NCBI GenBank assembly: GCA_963781725.1
Contig: CAWAGV010000002.1
Location: 806,001 to 870,000, forward strand
Length of the DNA stretch: 64,000 nucleotides
Direction: 5' to 3'
DNA from: BOG-931 sp963781725
GTDB taxonomy: Bacteria > Pseudomonadota > Alphaproteobacteria > Rhizobiales > Xanthobacteraceae
The notes beneath the pieces were generated by a model. That model saw only the letters and a list, made by a program, of their open reading frames with translations, did no database searches and was not told the DNA's origin. Below are positions 13,083-22,794 of the stretch, piece by piece. Every line of letters starts with the position of its first letter. The stretch's first letter is position 1. The translations under genes were made by a program, and so were the position numbers.

Positions 13083-14927
13083 ATGTTCGAAGCGCATTTT
13101 CAGTCGTTCGAAGACCGCGGCGAGCGCGCCGAAAGCGCGCCCCGCGTGGCCGCGCTCCGCGCCGAGCTGGCCAAGCGCGGCCTCGACGGCTTTATCGTGC
13201 CGCGGGCCGACCGCTTCCAGAATGAATATGTGCCGCCGTGCGACGAGCGGCTGGCTTGGCTGTCCGGTTTCACCGGCTCAGCGGGCGCCGCGATCGTGCT
13301 GGCCGATCGCGCGGTGATCTTCGTCGACGGCCGCTATCAGGTGCAGGTGCGCGAGGAAGTCGACAGCGCCGTGTTCACCGTCGAGCATCTGGTCGAGAAA
13401 CCGCCGACGCTGTGGATCGAAACCAGCCTGCCGAAGGACGCGAAGCTCGGCTATTCGCCGTGGCTGCATACCGTCGACGGCGCGGAACGGCTGGCCAAGG
13501 CCTGTGCCGCCGCGCAAGCGGCATTGATTCCGGTCGACGACAATCCGATCGATGCGATCTGGAGCGACCGGCCGCAGCCGCCGCTCGGCGCGGTGGTCGC
13601 GCACGACCTGCGCTTTGCCGGCGAGGACACCAAGGACAAGCTCGCCCGTATTCGCGCCGACATGCAGAAGCAGAGCGCCGACGCTCTGGTGGTTTCCGAC
13701 CCGCAGAACGTGTCGTGGCTGTTCAATATCCGCGGCAGCGACGTGCCGCATACGCCTGTGGTGCTGGCCTTCGCCACGGTGCCGAAGCAGGGCCGCCCTT
13801 CGCTCTATGTCGATCTGCGCAAGCTCGGCAACGAGATGCGGGTGAAGCTCGAAGAGCTTGCCGACATCCGCCCAAACGCGGCGTTCGAGCGCGCACTGAT
13901 CGAGCATGGCCGGGATCGCCATGCGGTGCGGCTCGATCCGTCAAGTTGCGCCGAGGAGATCGCGCGCCTCGTGGTCGAGAATGGCGGGCAGATCGTGCGC
14001 GCAAGCGACCCGATCGCGCCGCTGAAAGCGGTAAAGAACGCCGCCGAAATCGCCGGCGCGCGCGCCGCGCAGCAGCGCGATGGCGTGGCGCTGACGCGGT
14101 TTTTGGCCTGGTTCGATCGCGAGGCACCGCGCGGCAACCTGACCGAGATCGACGCGGTCGAGGCGCTGGAGAGTTTCCGCCGCGACACCGGCGCGCTGAA
14201 GGACGTGTCGTTCCCGACCATCTCCGGCGCGGGCCCGAACGGCGCCATCGTGCATTACCGCGTCACCCGGCGGAGCAACCGCCGCATCGAGCAGAACGAA
14301 TTGTTCCTGATCGATTCCGGCGGCCAGTATGAAGACGGCACCACCGATATCACCCGCACCGTCGTGGTCGGGACGCCAACCGCCGACATGCGCAAAAACT
14401 TCACGCTCGTGCTCAAGGGCCATATCGCGCTGGCGCGCGCGGTGTTTCCCGACGGCACCAGCGGCGCGCAGCTCGACACGCTGGCGCGGCAGTTCCTGTG
14501 GCAGGCCGGCCTCGATTTCGATCACGGCACCGGCCACGGCGTCGGCAGCTATCTTTCGGTGCACGAAGGCCCGGCGCGGATTTCCAAGCTCGGCGCCGTG
14601 CCGCTCAAGCGCGGCATGATCCTTTCCAATGAACCCGGCTATTACCGCACCGGCGCTTACGGCATCCGCATCGAAAACCTTGTCCTGGTGACGGAGGCCG
14701 CGCCGGTCGCCGATGCCGAAAAGCCGCTCAACGCCTTTGAGACGCTGACGCTGGCGCCGCTCGACATGCGGCTGGTCGACGCGACCCTACTGACCGACGA
14801 TGAGGTGTCGTGGATCAACGCCTATCATTCGCGGGTGCGGGAGCTGGTGGCGCCGGGGCTCGACGTCGAGACGCGGGCCTGGCTGTTCGGGGCGACCGCG
14901 CTGCTGCCGGTCAAGATGAAGAAGTAG
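13083..14927 (+). CDS. pepP: Xaa-Pro aminopeptidase, M24B family, large form
   Basis: 614 residues with two N-terminal creatinase-like domains (about 20-310) and a C-terminal pita-bread catalytic domain. The five metal ligands are visible: Asp in LIDSGGQYEDG, Asp in TTDITRT, His in GHGVGSYLSVHEG, Glu in LSNEPGYY and Glu in GIRIENL. The enzyme removes N-terminal residues preceding proline. The length and three-domain build match the eukaryote-like aminopeptidase P type rather than the shorter E. coli PepP, so the gene symbol is loose. It follows prmA closely and converges on ligA. Confidence 0.93.
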   Translation: MFEAHFQSFEDRGERAESAPRVAALRAELAKRGLDGFIVPRADRFQNEYVPPCDERLAWLSGFTGSAGAAIVLADRAVIFVDGRYQVQVREEVDSAVFTVEHLVEKPPTLWIETSLPKDAKLGYSPWLHTVDGAERLAKACAAAQAALIPVDDNPIDAIWSDRPQPPLGAVVAHDLRFAGEDTKDKLARIRADMQKQSADALVVSDPQNVSWLFNIRGSDVPHTPVVLAFATVPKQGRPSLYVDLRKLGNEMRVKLEELADIRPNAAFERALIEHGRDRHAVRLDPSSCAEEIARLVVENGGQIVRASDPIAPLKAVKNAAEIAGARAAQQRDGVALTRFLAWFDREAPRGNLTEIDAVEALESFRRDTGALKDVSFPTISGAGPNGAIVHYRVTRRSNRRIEQNELFLIDSGGQYEDGTTDITRTVVVGTPTADMRKNFTLVLKGHIALARAVFPDGTSGAQLDTLARQFLWQAGLDFDHGTGHGVGSYLSVHEGPARISKLGAVPLKRGMILSNEPGYYRTGAYGIRIENLVLVTEAAPVADAEKPLNAFETLTLAPLDMRLVDATLLTDDEVSWINAYHSRVRELVAPGLDVETRAWLFGATALLPVKMKK

Positions 14928-14984
14928 TGGCGCAACCTGAAGCGCCAATTCAGAACGGATTGCCGCACAGAACCAACCCACCGC

Positions 14985-15050
14985 TCATTCCCGCGCAAGC
15001 GGGAATCCACTCTTGAGAGGCACACTGGGTCCCCGCTTTCGCGGGGACGA
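14985..15050. repeat. Two adjacent REP-like hairpins between convergent pepP and ligA
   Basis: ATTCCCGC-GCAA-GCGGGAAT (14987-15006) and GTCCCCGC-TTTC-GCGGGGAC (15029-15048) are perfect 8-bp stems. The first has the TCAT-stem-ATCCA frame also seen at 1158-1259 and 17176. Their place between two converging genes suits a bidirectional transcription stop, although neither has a long T run. Confidence 0.75.
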
Positions 15051-15064
15051 GCGGAACGCGGCCA

Positions 15065-17170
15065 CTACCGAATGAGCTTCAACCACTCGTCCTCGGTGAG
15101 GACTTTGACGCCGAGTTTTTGCGCATCTTTCAATTTCGAGCCGGCGCCCGGTCCCGCCACGACATAGTCGGTTTTCTTCGACACCGAGCCGGACACTTTG
15201 GCGCCGAGTCTTTCCGCCGACGCCTTGGCCTCGTCTCGGGTCATCTTTTCCAGCGACCCGGTAAATACGACAGTCTTGCTGGCAACTTTTGAATCCGTCC
15301 GCGGCTTTTCAGCGTCGAGGATCTTGATCTGAGCCGCCAGCCGCTCGACACGCCGCCGGTTGTGGGCCTCGGCAAAATATTCGCCCAAGCTCTCGATCAC
15401 GGTGTCGCCGATCTGGTCGAGCGCATCCATCTCGTCCCGCGCCTCGGCGTCGCCCTTCGCGAGCCTGAGGCAAGCGTCATGAAATGACTGCCAGGTCCCG
15501 TAGCCGCGCGCCAGCGCGACCGCGGTGGTCTCCCCAACATGGCGGATGCCGAGCGCGTAGATGAAACGCTCCAGCGAAATTTCGCGCCGCGCCCGGATCG
15601 CGTTGAACAGATTACGCACCGAGGTTTCGCCGAAGCCTTCCACCTCTTCGAGACGGACCTTCTTGTTGCGGTCCTCGAGCGTGAAAATATCGGCCGGCTC
15701 CCTAACCCATTCCTTTTCGTAGAACAGCTCGATCTGCTTCTCGCCGAGGCCGTCGATATCGAAGGCCCGCCGGGACACGAAATGCTCGAGATGCCCGACC
15801 GCCTGATAAGGGCAGGCGAATTCGCCGGTACAGTGGAAACGCACGCCTTCGCCGCCGCCGGCAATCACTTCGCGCACCACGTCGGTATGCAGCGGACACG
15901 GGCATTTTTTCGGAATTGAAAAGGATTTGTCTCCGCGCGGCTTGCCTTCGACGACGCCCAGAACCTGCGGAATCACGTCGCCGGCGCGCTGGATCGTGAC
16001 GGTGTCGCCTTTACGGACATCGAGCCGCGCAATTTCCTCGAAATTGTGCAGCGTCGCGTTCTGCACCACGACGCCGCCGACGGTGACCGGCTCGAGTTTG
16101 GCGACCGGCGTGAGGAATCCGGTCCGGCCGACCTGGATGTCGATATCGCGGACAATGGTGGTCGCCTTTTCGGCGGCGAATTTGTGCGCGATGGCCCAGC
16201 GCGGCGCCCGTCCGACAAAGCCGAGACGCTCCTGCCAGTCAAGCGGATCGACTTTGTAGACGACGCCGTCGATGTCGTAGTCGAGCGCGGCGCGGTCCTC
16301 GCCGATCTTGCGGTGGAAATCGATCAGCGCCTCGACTGACTTGACCGTTTTGGTCAACGGATTGGTCTTGAAGCCCGCATGCTGCAGCCATTTGATCATG
16401 CCGGACTGCGTATCAGCGGGCATCTCGCTCATTTCGCCCCACGCGTAGGCGAAAAACCCGAGCGGCCGGGATGCCGTGATGCTGGGATCGAGCTGGCGCA
16501 ACGAGCCGGCCGCGGTATTTCGCGGATTGACGTAGAGCTGTTTGCCCGCCGCCGCCTGCTTGCGGTTAAGCTCAAGGAACGCATGCTTGGTCATGTAGAC
16601 CTCGCCGCGCACCTCGCAGACTTTCGGAACGCCCCTGCCCTTCAGCTTCTTCGGAATGTCCTCAAGCGTCCTGACATTGGCGGTGACGTCCTCACCCTCG
16701 CTGCCGTCGCCGCGGGTCGCGCCGGTCACGAGTTCGCCGCCCTCGTAGCGCAGCGACATCGACAGGCCGTCGATTTTCGGCTCGGCGGAAAACGCAATCT
16801 CCTCGTCGTCGGGAAGGCGCAGGAAACGGCGGATGCGGCCGACGAAATCGACCACGTCTTCGTCGGAGAAAGCATTATCGAGCGACAACATCGGCACCGC
16901 GTGCCGGACCTTGGCAAAACGCGCCGACGGCGCCGCGCCCACGCGCTGGGTCAGGCTCTCCAGCGTGCGCAAACCCGGAAAGCGCGCCTCGATCGCACCA
17001 TAGCGCTTGCGCAGCTTGTCATAGTCCGCGTCGGAAACACTCGGCGCGTCGTCCTGGTAGTAGCGCCGGTCATGACCGGCGATTTCCGCGGCAAGACGCG
17101 CATGCTCCGCCCTGGCCTGCTTCTCGGTCAGATCGTCAACGGAGATTTTCGAAACGTCTTTTGCCGCCAT
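15065..17170 (-). CDS. ligA: NAD-dependent DNA ligase
   Basis: 701 residues, near the usual 670-700. The adenylation domain carries the EPKIDGLS motif (Lys132 takes the AMP). It is followed by an OB fold, a four-cysteine zinc site in the segments CPCPLHTD and CTGEFACPYQ, a helix-hairpin-helix region (about 480-590) and a C-terminal BRCT domain (VVFTGSLEKMTRDEAK to the end). It seals nicks in replication and repair. It is separated from recN and the dcw block by the YVTN and cytochrome genes, and its own start is next to the repeat at 17176-17363. Confidence 0.97.
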   Translation of the reverse strand: MAAKDVSKISVDDLTEKQARAEHARLAAEIAGHDRRYYQDDAPSVSDADYDKLRKRYGAIEARFPGLRTLESLTQRVGAAPSARFAKVRHAVPMLSLDNAFSDEDVVDFVGRIRRFLRLPDDEEIAFSAEPKIDGLSMSLRYEGGELVTGATRGDGSEGEDVTANVRTLEDIPKKLKGRGVPKVCEVRGEVYMTKHAFLELNRKQAAAGKQLYVNPRNTAAGSLRQLDPSITASRPLGFFAYAWGEMSEMPADTQSGMIKWLQHAGFKTNPLTKTVKSVEALIDFHRKIGEDRAALDYDIDGVVYKVDPLDWQERLGFVGRAPRWAIAHKFAAEKATTIVRDIDIQVGRTGFLTPVAKLEPVTVGGVVVQNATLHNFEEIARLDVRKGDTVTIQRAGDVIPQVLGVVEGKPRGDKSFSIPKKCPCPLHTDVVREVIAGGGEGVRFHCTGEFACPYQAVGHLEHFVSRRAFDIDGLGEKQIELFYEKEWVREPADIFTLEDRNKKVRLEEVEGFGETSVRNLFNAIRARREISLERFIYALGIRHVGETTAVALARGYGTWQSFHDACLRLAKGDAEARDEMDALDQIGDTVIESLGEYFAEAHNRRRVERLAAQIKILDAEKPRTDSKVASKTVVFTGSLEKMTRDEAKASAERLGAKVSGSVSKKTDYVVAGPGAGSKLKDAQKLGVKVLTEDEWLKLIR

Positions 17171-17175
17171 GATGC

Positions 17176-17363
17176 CGTCATTCCGGAGCCGGCCGCAGGC
17201 CGGAGCCCGGAATCCATAATCACAAGTCAGGGGTATTTGGTACTACGTTTTTCATCGTCGCGCTGACACCGGGACTATGAATCCGGGCTCGCCGCCATAG
17301 CGCGTCGAAGACGCGCGTAACCGCGCTAAAGGCGGCGCCCCGGAATGACTGAGGCTGGACCGG
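17176..17363. repeat. Dispersed inverted repeat with nested module shared with 3028-3063
   Basis: The left arm (GTCATTCCGG, hairpin, CCCGGAATCCATAA) and the right arm (CTATGAATCCGGGCTC to CCCCGGAATGAC) are inverted copies. The right arm carries an insert (17293-17330) that, on the minus strand, reads TTTAGCGCGGTTACGCGCGT and continues CTTCGACGCGCTATGGCG. This is nearly identical to 3028-3063, which lies inside a quite different repeat. The 273-base gap between ligA and the YVTN gene is almost entirely this element. Confidence 0.75.
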
Positions 17364-17443
17364 CGTTGTCCAGGCGCGTTGTCTGGGCGCGGCTTTGCGC
17401 GTAGCTTGCGGCAGAACAAAGCCGCCAAGGGGGATGGAACGCC

Positions 17444-18559
17444 ATGACGATACGCCCGGTCGTGAAGTATGCATTGCCGCTGCTGGCGCTGGCGGTCGCT
17501 ACGCTGCCCGTGTCCGCCGCCACCGTTCGCATCTACGTCACCAACTCGGCCGGCGACGCCATCGATGTGATCGACCCGGCCACGCACAAGGTCGTCCAGG
17601 AGATCAAGGACGTCATCGGTGCCCACGGCATCGCGTTCTCGCCGGACGCGACGCGCGTCTATGTCAGCAACGAAGAGACGTCGACGCTGGATGTGTTCGA
17701 CCGCAAGAGCGGCAAGCTGATCAAGAAGGTGGCGCTGTCCGGCCATCCGAACAACATTTCGGTAACCAAGAACGGCGACCGCATCGTCGTCGCCATCGCC
17801 CGCGGCAAGGGCGGGCTCGACATTGTCGATGCCGCGACGCTGACGCTGAAGAAGACCGTTTCGTCCAACGGCGGCCGGCTGCACAACGTCTACGTCACGC
17901 CGGACAACAAGTACGTGGTCGGCGGATCGATCCCGCAAAAGACCTTCTACGTGTTCGATCTCGAGAAAGGGCAGCTCGCCTGGGCGATGCCGATGGATCT
18001 CGGCGTCCGCTGCATGGCCATCGAAACCAATCCGGACGGCTCGACCAAGCGCGTGTTCGCGCAGATGTCGACGCTGAACGGCTTTTCGGTCATCGACATC
18101 GCCCAGCAAAAGGAAGTCGCGCGGATCACCTTGCCGAAGGTGCCGCAGGAGTTCGATTCCGGCGGCTATCGCGACAACGAACCGTCGCACGGCATCGGCA
18201 TCGCGCCGGACAACAAGACGCTGTGGGTCACCAGCATTCCCAACAACGCGGTCTATGAATATTCGCTGGCCGACCTGAGCCTGATCGGCAAAGTCGACCT
18301 GCCGAGCGAAAAGGTTGCCGGCCACGCCGCACCGCTGTCGGCGGTCGCCAACTGGGTCACGTTCACGCCGGACGGCAAGGAACTCTATGTGTCGAATTCC
18401 GGCATCCGCTCGGTGTCGGTGGTCGATACGGTGGCGATGAAAGTGACGAAGGTGGTCCCGGTCGGCGAAGTGCCGAAGCGCAATAACACGCTGGTGATTC
18501 CGGATACCGCCAAAAACGCCGTCACGCCCGGCCCGGTCAAGCGCGCCGCGGCGGACTGA
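17444..18559 (+). CDS. Exported YVTN-type beta-propeller protein
   Basis: 371 residues with a signal peptide (cut near VSA-ATVRIY) and about seven repeats with the YVTN signature: IYVTNSAGDAIDVIDPATH, VYVSNEETSTLDVFDRKSG, ELYVSNSGIRSVSVVDTVAM. Such periplasmic propellers act as binding or scaffold proteins and are often found with cytochromes or quinoprotein dehydrogenases. A GGGGGAT stretch lies ahead of the ATG at 17444. It meets the c-type cytochrome gene tail to tail with a gap of 2 bases, which suggests, but does not prove, a shared function. Confidence 0.85.
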   Translation: MTIRPVVKYALPLLALAVATLPVSAATVRIYVTNSAGDAIDVIDPATHKVVQEIKDVIGAHGIAFSPDATRVYVSNEETSTLDVFDRKSGKLIKKVALSGHPNNISVTKNGDRIVVAIARGKGGLDIVDAATLTLKKTVSSNGGRLHNVYVTPDNKYVVGGSIPQKTFYVFDLEKGQLAWAMPMDLGVRCMAIETNPDGSTKRVFAQMSTLNGFSVIDIAQQKEVARITLPKVPQEFDSGGYRDNEPSHGIGIAPDNKTLWVTSIPNNAVYEYSLADLSLIGKVDLPSEKVAGHAAPLSAVANWVTFTPDGKELYVSNSGIRSVSVVDTVAMKVTKVVPVGEVPKRNNTLVIPDTAKNAVTPGPVKRAAAD

Positions 18560-18561
18560 CG

Positions 18562-18999
18562 TTATTTCCTCCCGGCCGGCAGCTTCGCGCCCTGGACCCA
18601 CGCGGCGATGAGCTTCCAGTCCGGATCGTTCTTGCTGGCGAACTGCCGGCCGCCGGAGTGGAAGGCGTCGCCGCCAGCTTCCGGCGCCAGCGGGTGGACC
18701 AGAATCTTTGCCGTCATCGGATCGTCGGTCGCCTGCACGATCTTCGACACCGTGTCGAAATTCCTGCGGCTCTGTTCCTCGGTCCATGCGGACTGACCGG
18801 CGGGAAGCTTTTCCAGACGCAGCATGTTGTTGGCCTCGGCGTGGCACATCACGCAGGGCGCATGGCCGGGCCGTTTCTCAAGGAAGATCGGCTGCACCCT
18901 GGCCTTGAAGAAATCGTAATCGAGCGTGGCGGCGGCATTGGCCACAAGCGTGGCGCCCGCCAGCACGCACGCGGTAGCAACGGCAATACGAACCGACAT
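18562..18999 (-). CDS. Exported monohaem c-type cytochrome-like protein
   Basis: 145 residues. A signal peptide (cut after ANA) is followed by FFKARVQPIFLEKRPGHAPC and the haem motif CVMCH, then helical segments ending WKLIAAWVQGAKLPAGRK. The VQPIF…C-x-x-C-H arrangement matches small planctomycete-type cytochrome c domains. A Met or second His for the sixth haem ligand is not obvious, although Met is present shortly after (NNMLRLE). It probably transfers electrons in the periplasm. Convergent with the YVTN propeller. Confidence 0.8.
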   Translation of the reverse strand: MSVRIAVATACVLAGATLVANAAATLDYDFFKARVQPIFLEKRPGHAPCVMCHAEANNMLRLEKLPAGQSAWTEEQSRRNFDTVSKIVQATDDPMTAKILVHPLAPEAGGDAFHSGGRQFASKNDPDWKLIAAWVQGAKLPAGRK

Positions 19000-19065
19000 G
19001 AACGTCCCTCCCCGACCGGCTTCTCGTTTTCGATAGCGTAGCAGACACCGCGCTCCGGTGCGACG

Positions 19066-20730
19066 TCAGCCCGCCGCCCGGATCAGACGTTCCGCGGCGG
19101 CACGGGCTTCGGCCGTGATCTCGGCGCCGGCCAGCATGCGCGCGATTTCCTCGCGGCGGCGCTCGGCTTCAAGCTCGGCGACGCGGGTGGCGACCCGTTT
19201 GCCCTTGGCGAGCGCATCCTTGCTGATGAGATAATGCCGGTCGGCGCGCGCCGCGACCTGCGGCGCATGCGTCACCGCGATCACCTGCACCCCGGACGCC
19301 AGCCGCGCCAGCCGCACGCCGATGGCATCGGCGACGGCGCCGCCGACGCCGGTGTCGATCTCGTCGAAAATCAGCGTCGGCGCCGAACCGCGGTCGGCCA
19401 GCACCACCTTGAGCGCGAGGAGAAAGCGCGCCAGTTCGCCGCCGGACGCCACCTTCATCATCGGCCCCGGACGGGTGCCGGGATTGGTGCGCACCCAGAA
19501 TTCGACCCGGTCGAGCCCATTCGGACCTTCGCTCTCGCTCTCGATCTGGGTGGTGAACTCCGCACGGTCGAGCTTGAGCGGCTTGAGCTCGCCGTTGAGC
19601 GCCTTGTCGAGCTTTTGCGCCGCGCGGCGCCGGCCGGCCGACAGCGCCTGCGCGGCTTCGCGGAAACGCGCTTCGGCGGCCTCCGCTTCTTTTTCCAGCG
19701 CGGCGAGACGCTCGGCGCCGGCATCGATCAGGGCGAGGTCGGCCTGATAACGCTGGCCGAGCGCGGCCAGATTATCGACCGGCACGTTGTATTTCCGGCC
19801 CGCGGCGCGCAACGCAAACAGCCGCTCCTCGATCCGCTCCAGTTCCTGCGGGTCGTAATTGGCGGCGCGCAGCGCCGCTTCGAGGTGACTGCCGGCCTCG
19901 TCCATGGCGGTGAGCGCGGCGTCGATCGCCTTCACCACCGGATCGATCAGCGCCGGCGCTTGCGCGGCCCGGCGCTCGAGCCGCCGCACCGCGGCCGCGA
20001 GCGCCGTCACCGGCGATTGCGATCCGTTCACGCTGTCGTAAGTGACGCGCAGATCCTCGGCGACTTTTTCCGCCTGCATCATTCCGGCACGCCGGTCGGC
20101 GAGCGAGGTTTCTTCACCGGTCTCCGGCGCGAGCTTGCCAAGCTCTGCAACGGCGTGGCGCAGCCAATCCGCTTCGCGATTGGCCCGCTCGACGTCGGCG
20201 CGGTGTTTTTCCATCGCGATTTCGCGCGCGCGCCGCTCTTCCCACAGCCGCGCAACGCCGGCAGCGTCACCGTCAAGGCGGCCATAAGCATCGAGCAGTG
20301 CGCGATGCGTCGCGGCATCGACGAAGGCGCGGTCATCGTGCTGGCCGTGGATTTCCACCAGCGCCGTACCGAGCACGCGCAACACCTGCACGCTGACCGG
20401 CTGATCGTTGACGAAAGCGCGGGTGCGGCCGTCGGCGAATTGTACGCGCCGCACGATCAACTCGTCGTCGCCGCCAATATCGTTGGCGGCAAGGACGCGG
20501 CGCGCCGGATGGCCCTTGCCGAGATCGAAGGCGGCAATCACCTGGCCCTGCTCGGCGCCCTCGCGCACCAGCGCCGCGTCACCGCGCGCGCCGAGCGCCA
20601 ATGCAAAGGCATCGAGCAAAATCGACTTTCCCGCTCCGGTCTCGCCGGTCAGCACGGCAAGGCCGGACCCGAAATCGATGTCGAGGCGGTCGATCAGAAC
20701 GATGTCGCGGATGGAAAGACGGGCGAGCAT
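19066..20730 (-). CDS. recN: DNA repair ATPase RecN
   Basis: 554 residues, the normal length. SMC-like: the N-terminal half-ATPase has Walker A LTGETGAGKSILLDA, the middle (about 150-390) is a Glu/Ala/Arg-rich coiled coil, and the C-terminal half has the signature GGELARFLLALKVVL and Walker B LIFDEIDTGVGG. It acts in double-strand break repair. The start MLARLSIRDI at 20730 is preferred over the GTG/ATG two codons earlier. It is downstream of bamD in the same direction (78-base gap). Confidence 0.96.
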   Translation of the reverse strand: MLARLSIRDIVLIDRLDIDFGSGLAVLTGETGAGKSILLDAFALALGARGDAALVREGAEQGQVIAAFDLGKGHPARRVLAANDIGGDDELIVRRVQFADGRTRAFVNDQPVSVQVLRVLGTALVEIHGQHDDRAFVDAATHRALLDAYGRLDGDAAGVARLWEERRAREIAMEKHRADVERANREADWLRHAVAELGKLAPETGEETSLADRRAGMMQAEKVAEDLRVTYDSVNGSQSPVTALAAAVRRLERRAAQAPALIDPVVKAIDAALTAMDEAGSHLEAALRAANYDPQELERIEERLFALRAAGRKYNVPVDNLAALGQRYQADLALIDAGAERLAALEKEAEAAEARFREAAQALSAGRRRAAQKLDKALNGELKPLKLDRAEFTTQIESESEGPNGLDRVEFWVRTNPGTRPGPMMKVASGGELARFLLALKVVLADRGSAPTLIFDEIDTGVGGAVADAIGVRLARLASGVQVIAVTHAPQVAARADRHYLISKDALAKGKRVATRVAELEAERRREEIARMLAGAEITAEARAAAERLIRAAG

Positions 20731-20808
20731 GACCATGACGCGGGTTCAGGACGGCGGGATATTACCGATTCCCGGACCGAGTGTCCCGATTCCAAACAGC
20801 GATGTCAG

Positions 20809-21690
20809 TTATCCGCTCTGCGAACTGGCCAGGCCCATTTTCTGGAAAGCGCGGCTGATCCAGGACTGCTTGTTCTCGTTCGGCTCGGCGCCGGCGCCCT
20901 TCACCAGCCGATACGAGTCCTTGTACCAGGGGCTGTCCGGAAAATTGTGGCCGAGCACCGCGGCAGCGGTCTGGGCTTCGTCGATCAGCCCGATCGAAAC
21001 GTAGGCTTCCGTCAACCGCTCAAGCGCTTCTTCGACGTGACGCGTGGTCTGATACTGCGTCACCACCACCTTGAACCGGTTGATGGCGCCGATGAAGTCG
21101 CGCTTTTTCATGTAATAGCGGCCGATCTCCATTTCCTTGCCGGCAAGCTGGTCGCGCGCCATGTCGATTTTCTTGCGCGCCGCGGTGGCATATTCGGAGT
21201 CCGGATATTTGCGCACCACCTCTTCAAGCGCATTGATCGCTTTCTCGGAGCGCCCCTGATCGCGGCTGACGTCGAGAATCTGATCGTAATAGGACGAGCC
21301 GATCAGGAACTGCGCATAGGCGGCATCGGGACTGCCGGGATGCAGCGTCACGTAGCGCTCGGCGGAATTGATGCAGTCGGTATATTCGCCGGCCTGATAG
21401 TAGGCAAAGGCGGACATCAGCAGCGCCTTGCGCGCCCAGTCCGAATACGGATTCTGCCGGTCGACTTCGTCGAATTTCTTGGCGGCTTCCTTGTAGTCCT
21501 GCTCCTTGTTCAGCAGGAACAGACCCTGATTGTAGAGCTTGTCGGCCGGATCGTCGGGAACGTAGTCGTCGTCCTTGTGCAGCATGCTGCAGGCCATCAG
21601 CGGCACGGCGAGCAGCGCCAAGGCGAGATACCCCGCCAGGGTGCGCACTCTGCGACCGGAGTAGCCCGATCCTGGTAACCGCAACATCAT
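20809..21690 (-). CDS. bamD: Outer-membrane assembly lipoprotein BamD
   Basis: 293 residues from ATG 21690. The signal sequence ends in the lipobox LMAC, so Cys is lipidated. The mature protein is a chain of TPR helices: LYNQGLFLLNKEQDYKEAAK, FAYYQAGEYTDCINSAERYV, LEEVVRKYPDSEYA. BamD is the essential partner of BamA in inserting beta-barrel proteins into the outer membrane. The order lpxC-bamD-recN after ftsZ is conserved in Alphaproteobacteria. The frame is open upstream to 21729 but with a poor N-terminus. Confidence 0.95.
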   Translation of the reverse strand: MMLRLPGSGYSGRRVRTLAGYLALALLAVPLMACSMLHKDDDYVPDDPADKLYNQGLFLLNKEQDYKEAAKKFDEVDRQNPYSDWARKALLMSAFAYYQAGEYTDCINSAERYVTLHPGSPDAAYAQFLIGSSYYDQILDVSRDQGRSEKAINALEEVVRKYPDSEYATAARKKIDMARDQLAGKEMEIGRYYMKKRDFIGAINRFKVVVTQYQTTRHVEEALERLTEAYVSIGLIDEAQTAAAVLGHNFPDSPWYKDSYRLVKGAGAEPNENKQSWISRAFQKMGLASSQSG

Positions 21691-21831
21691 CAGCGTGAAG
21701 AGCCCCGTCCCACCGGTCCGTCGTACCATACTGCGTCATCTGCGCCCGCCGCAGGGCGCCCCGCAGTCCAATGGACCGTAAGCCATTATGGCCGGTAATC
21801 GGCCCGGATTAAGGCGAAAAAGTTAAGGGAA

Positions 21832-22794
21832 TCAGGAGACGTCGGGCCCGTAATTCGGCGCCGCGTGGGCCACCAGTTCGGCGTGGCCACGGCTGCGACG
21901 GGCCATTTCGGGCGCCTCGGTGTAGGTCCAGGCGCTGGGGTCGGCCATCAGCGCGCTGAGCACCGCATGATTGAGCTTGTGGCCGCCACGCACCGACCGG
22001 TAGCAGCCGATCAGTGGGGCGCCGGCCAGCGCCAGGTCACCGATCGCATCGACCGCCTTGTGGCGGACGAACTCGTCATGGAACCGCAAGCCTTCGGCAT
22101 TGAGCACGCGATTATCGGCAACCACGACAGTATTCTCGAACGAGGCGCCGAGCGCATAGCCCGCGCTCCACAGCTTCGCGACATCGCGCATGAACCCGAA
22201 CGTGCGCGAGCGGGCGAGATCGCGGCGGAAAGCCGTTGGATCGACGTCAGCGGCGAATGTCTGGCGGCCGATCAGCGAATGCTCGAATTGGATTTCAGCT
22301 TCAATGCGCAGGCCGCGCGCCTGCGGCAGCAGTTCGCCGCTGCAACCGTTTTTAACGACGCGAACCGGCTTGAGCACCTTGATGTAGCGGCGCGATGCGG
22401 ACTGGCTGACGATACCGGCCTGGTCGATCGCCTCGACAAACGCTTGGGCGCTGCCGTCCATGATCGGAACTTCCGGACCGTCCACTTCGACCACGCCGTT
22501 GTCGATGCCGAGGCCGCAAAGAGCGGCCAGCACGTGCTCGGTCGTCGAAACGGCGGGACCGTGCCGGTCCCCGAGCACGGTTGCGAATTCAGTCGCGATA
22601 ACAGAGCGGTAATTGGCAGCGATTTCGCGGTCGCGCTGGCCATCGGCGCCGTTGCGCAGGAAAACGATGCCGGTATTCGGCTCGCCGGGATGGATTGTCA
22701 GAGTGGCAGGCGAACCGGAATGAACGCCGATACCGGAAACTGTCGCGTGACTACGCAACGTCGTTTGAGCACCAGCTGGCATGCCGCGCGTCAT
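21832..22794 (-). CDS. lpxC: UDP-3-O-acyl-N-acetylglucosamine deacetylase
   Basis: LpxC carries out the committed step of lipid A synthesis in the cytoplasm. The zinc site is visible: His in STTEHVLAAL, and His and Asp in HDEFVRHKAVDAIGDL. GHKLNHAVLSAL carries the catalytic His, and GIGVHSG is the usual N-terminal motif. Start ATG 22794 (MTRGMPAG) gives 320 residues with GGGACG upstream; a TTG at 22863 would add an unconserved extension. It lies between ftsZ and bamD. Confidence 0.95.
   Translation of the reverse strand: MTRGMPAGAQTTLRSHATVSGIGVHSGSPATLTIHPGEPNTGIVFLRNGADGQRDREIAANYRSVIATEFATVLGDRHGPAVSTTEHVLAALCGLGIDNGVVEVDGPEVPIMDGSAQAFVEAIDQAGIVSQSASRRYIKVLKPVRVVKNGCSGELLPQARGLRIEAEIQFEHSLIGRQTFAADVDPTAFRRDLARSRTFGFMRDVAKLWSAGYALGASFENTVVVADNRVLNAEGLRFHDEFVRHKAVDAIGDLALAGAPLIGCYRSVRGGHKLNHAVLSALMADPSAWTYTEAPEMARRSRGHAELVAHAAPNYGPDVS

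Noticed and set aside
17252..18847. 531-codon minus-strand frame opposite the YVTN gene
   Set aside because: Arg/Asp/His-rich shadow of the propeller's repeats.
19234..21678. 814-codon plus-strand frame opposite recN and bamD
   Set aside because: High-GC antisense frame over two well-recognised genes; composition is Arg/Gly/His-rich with no family features.
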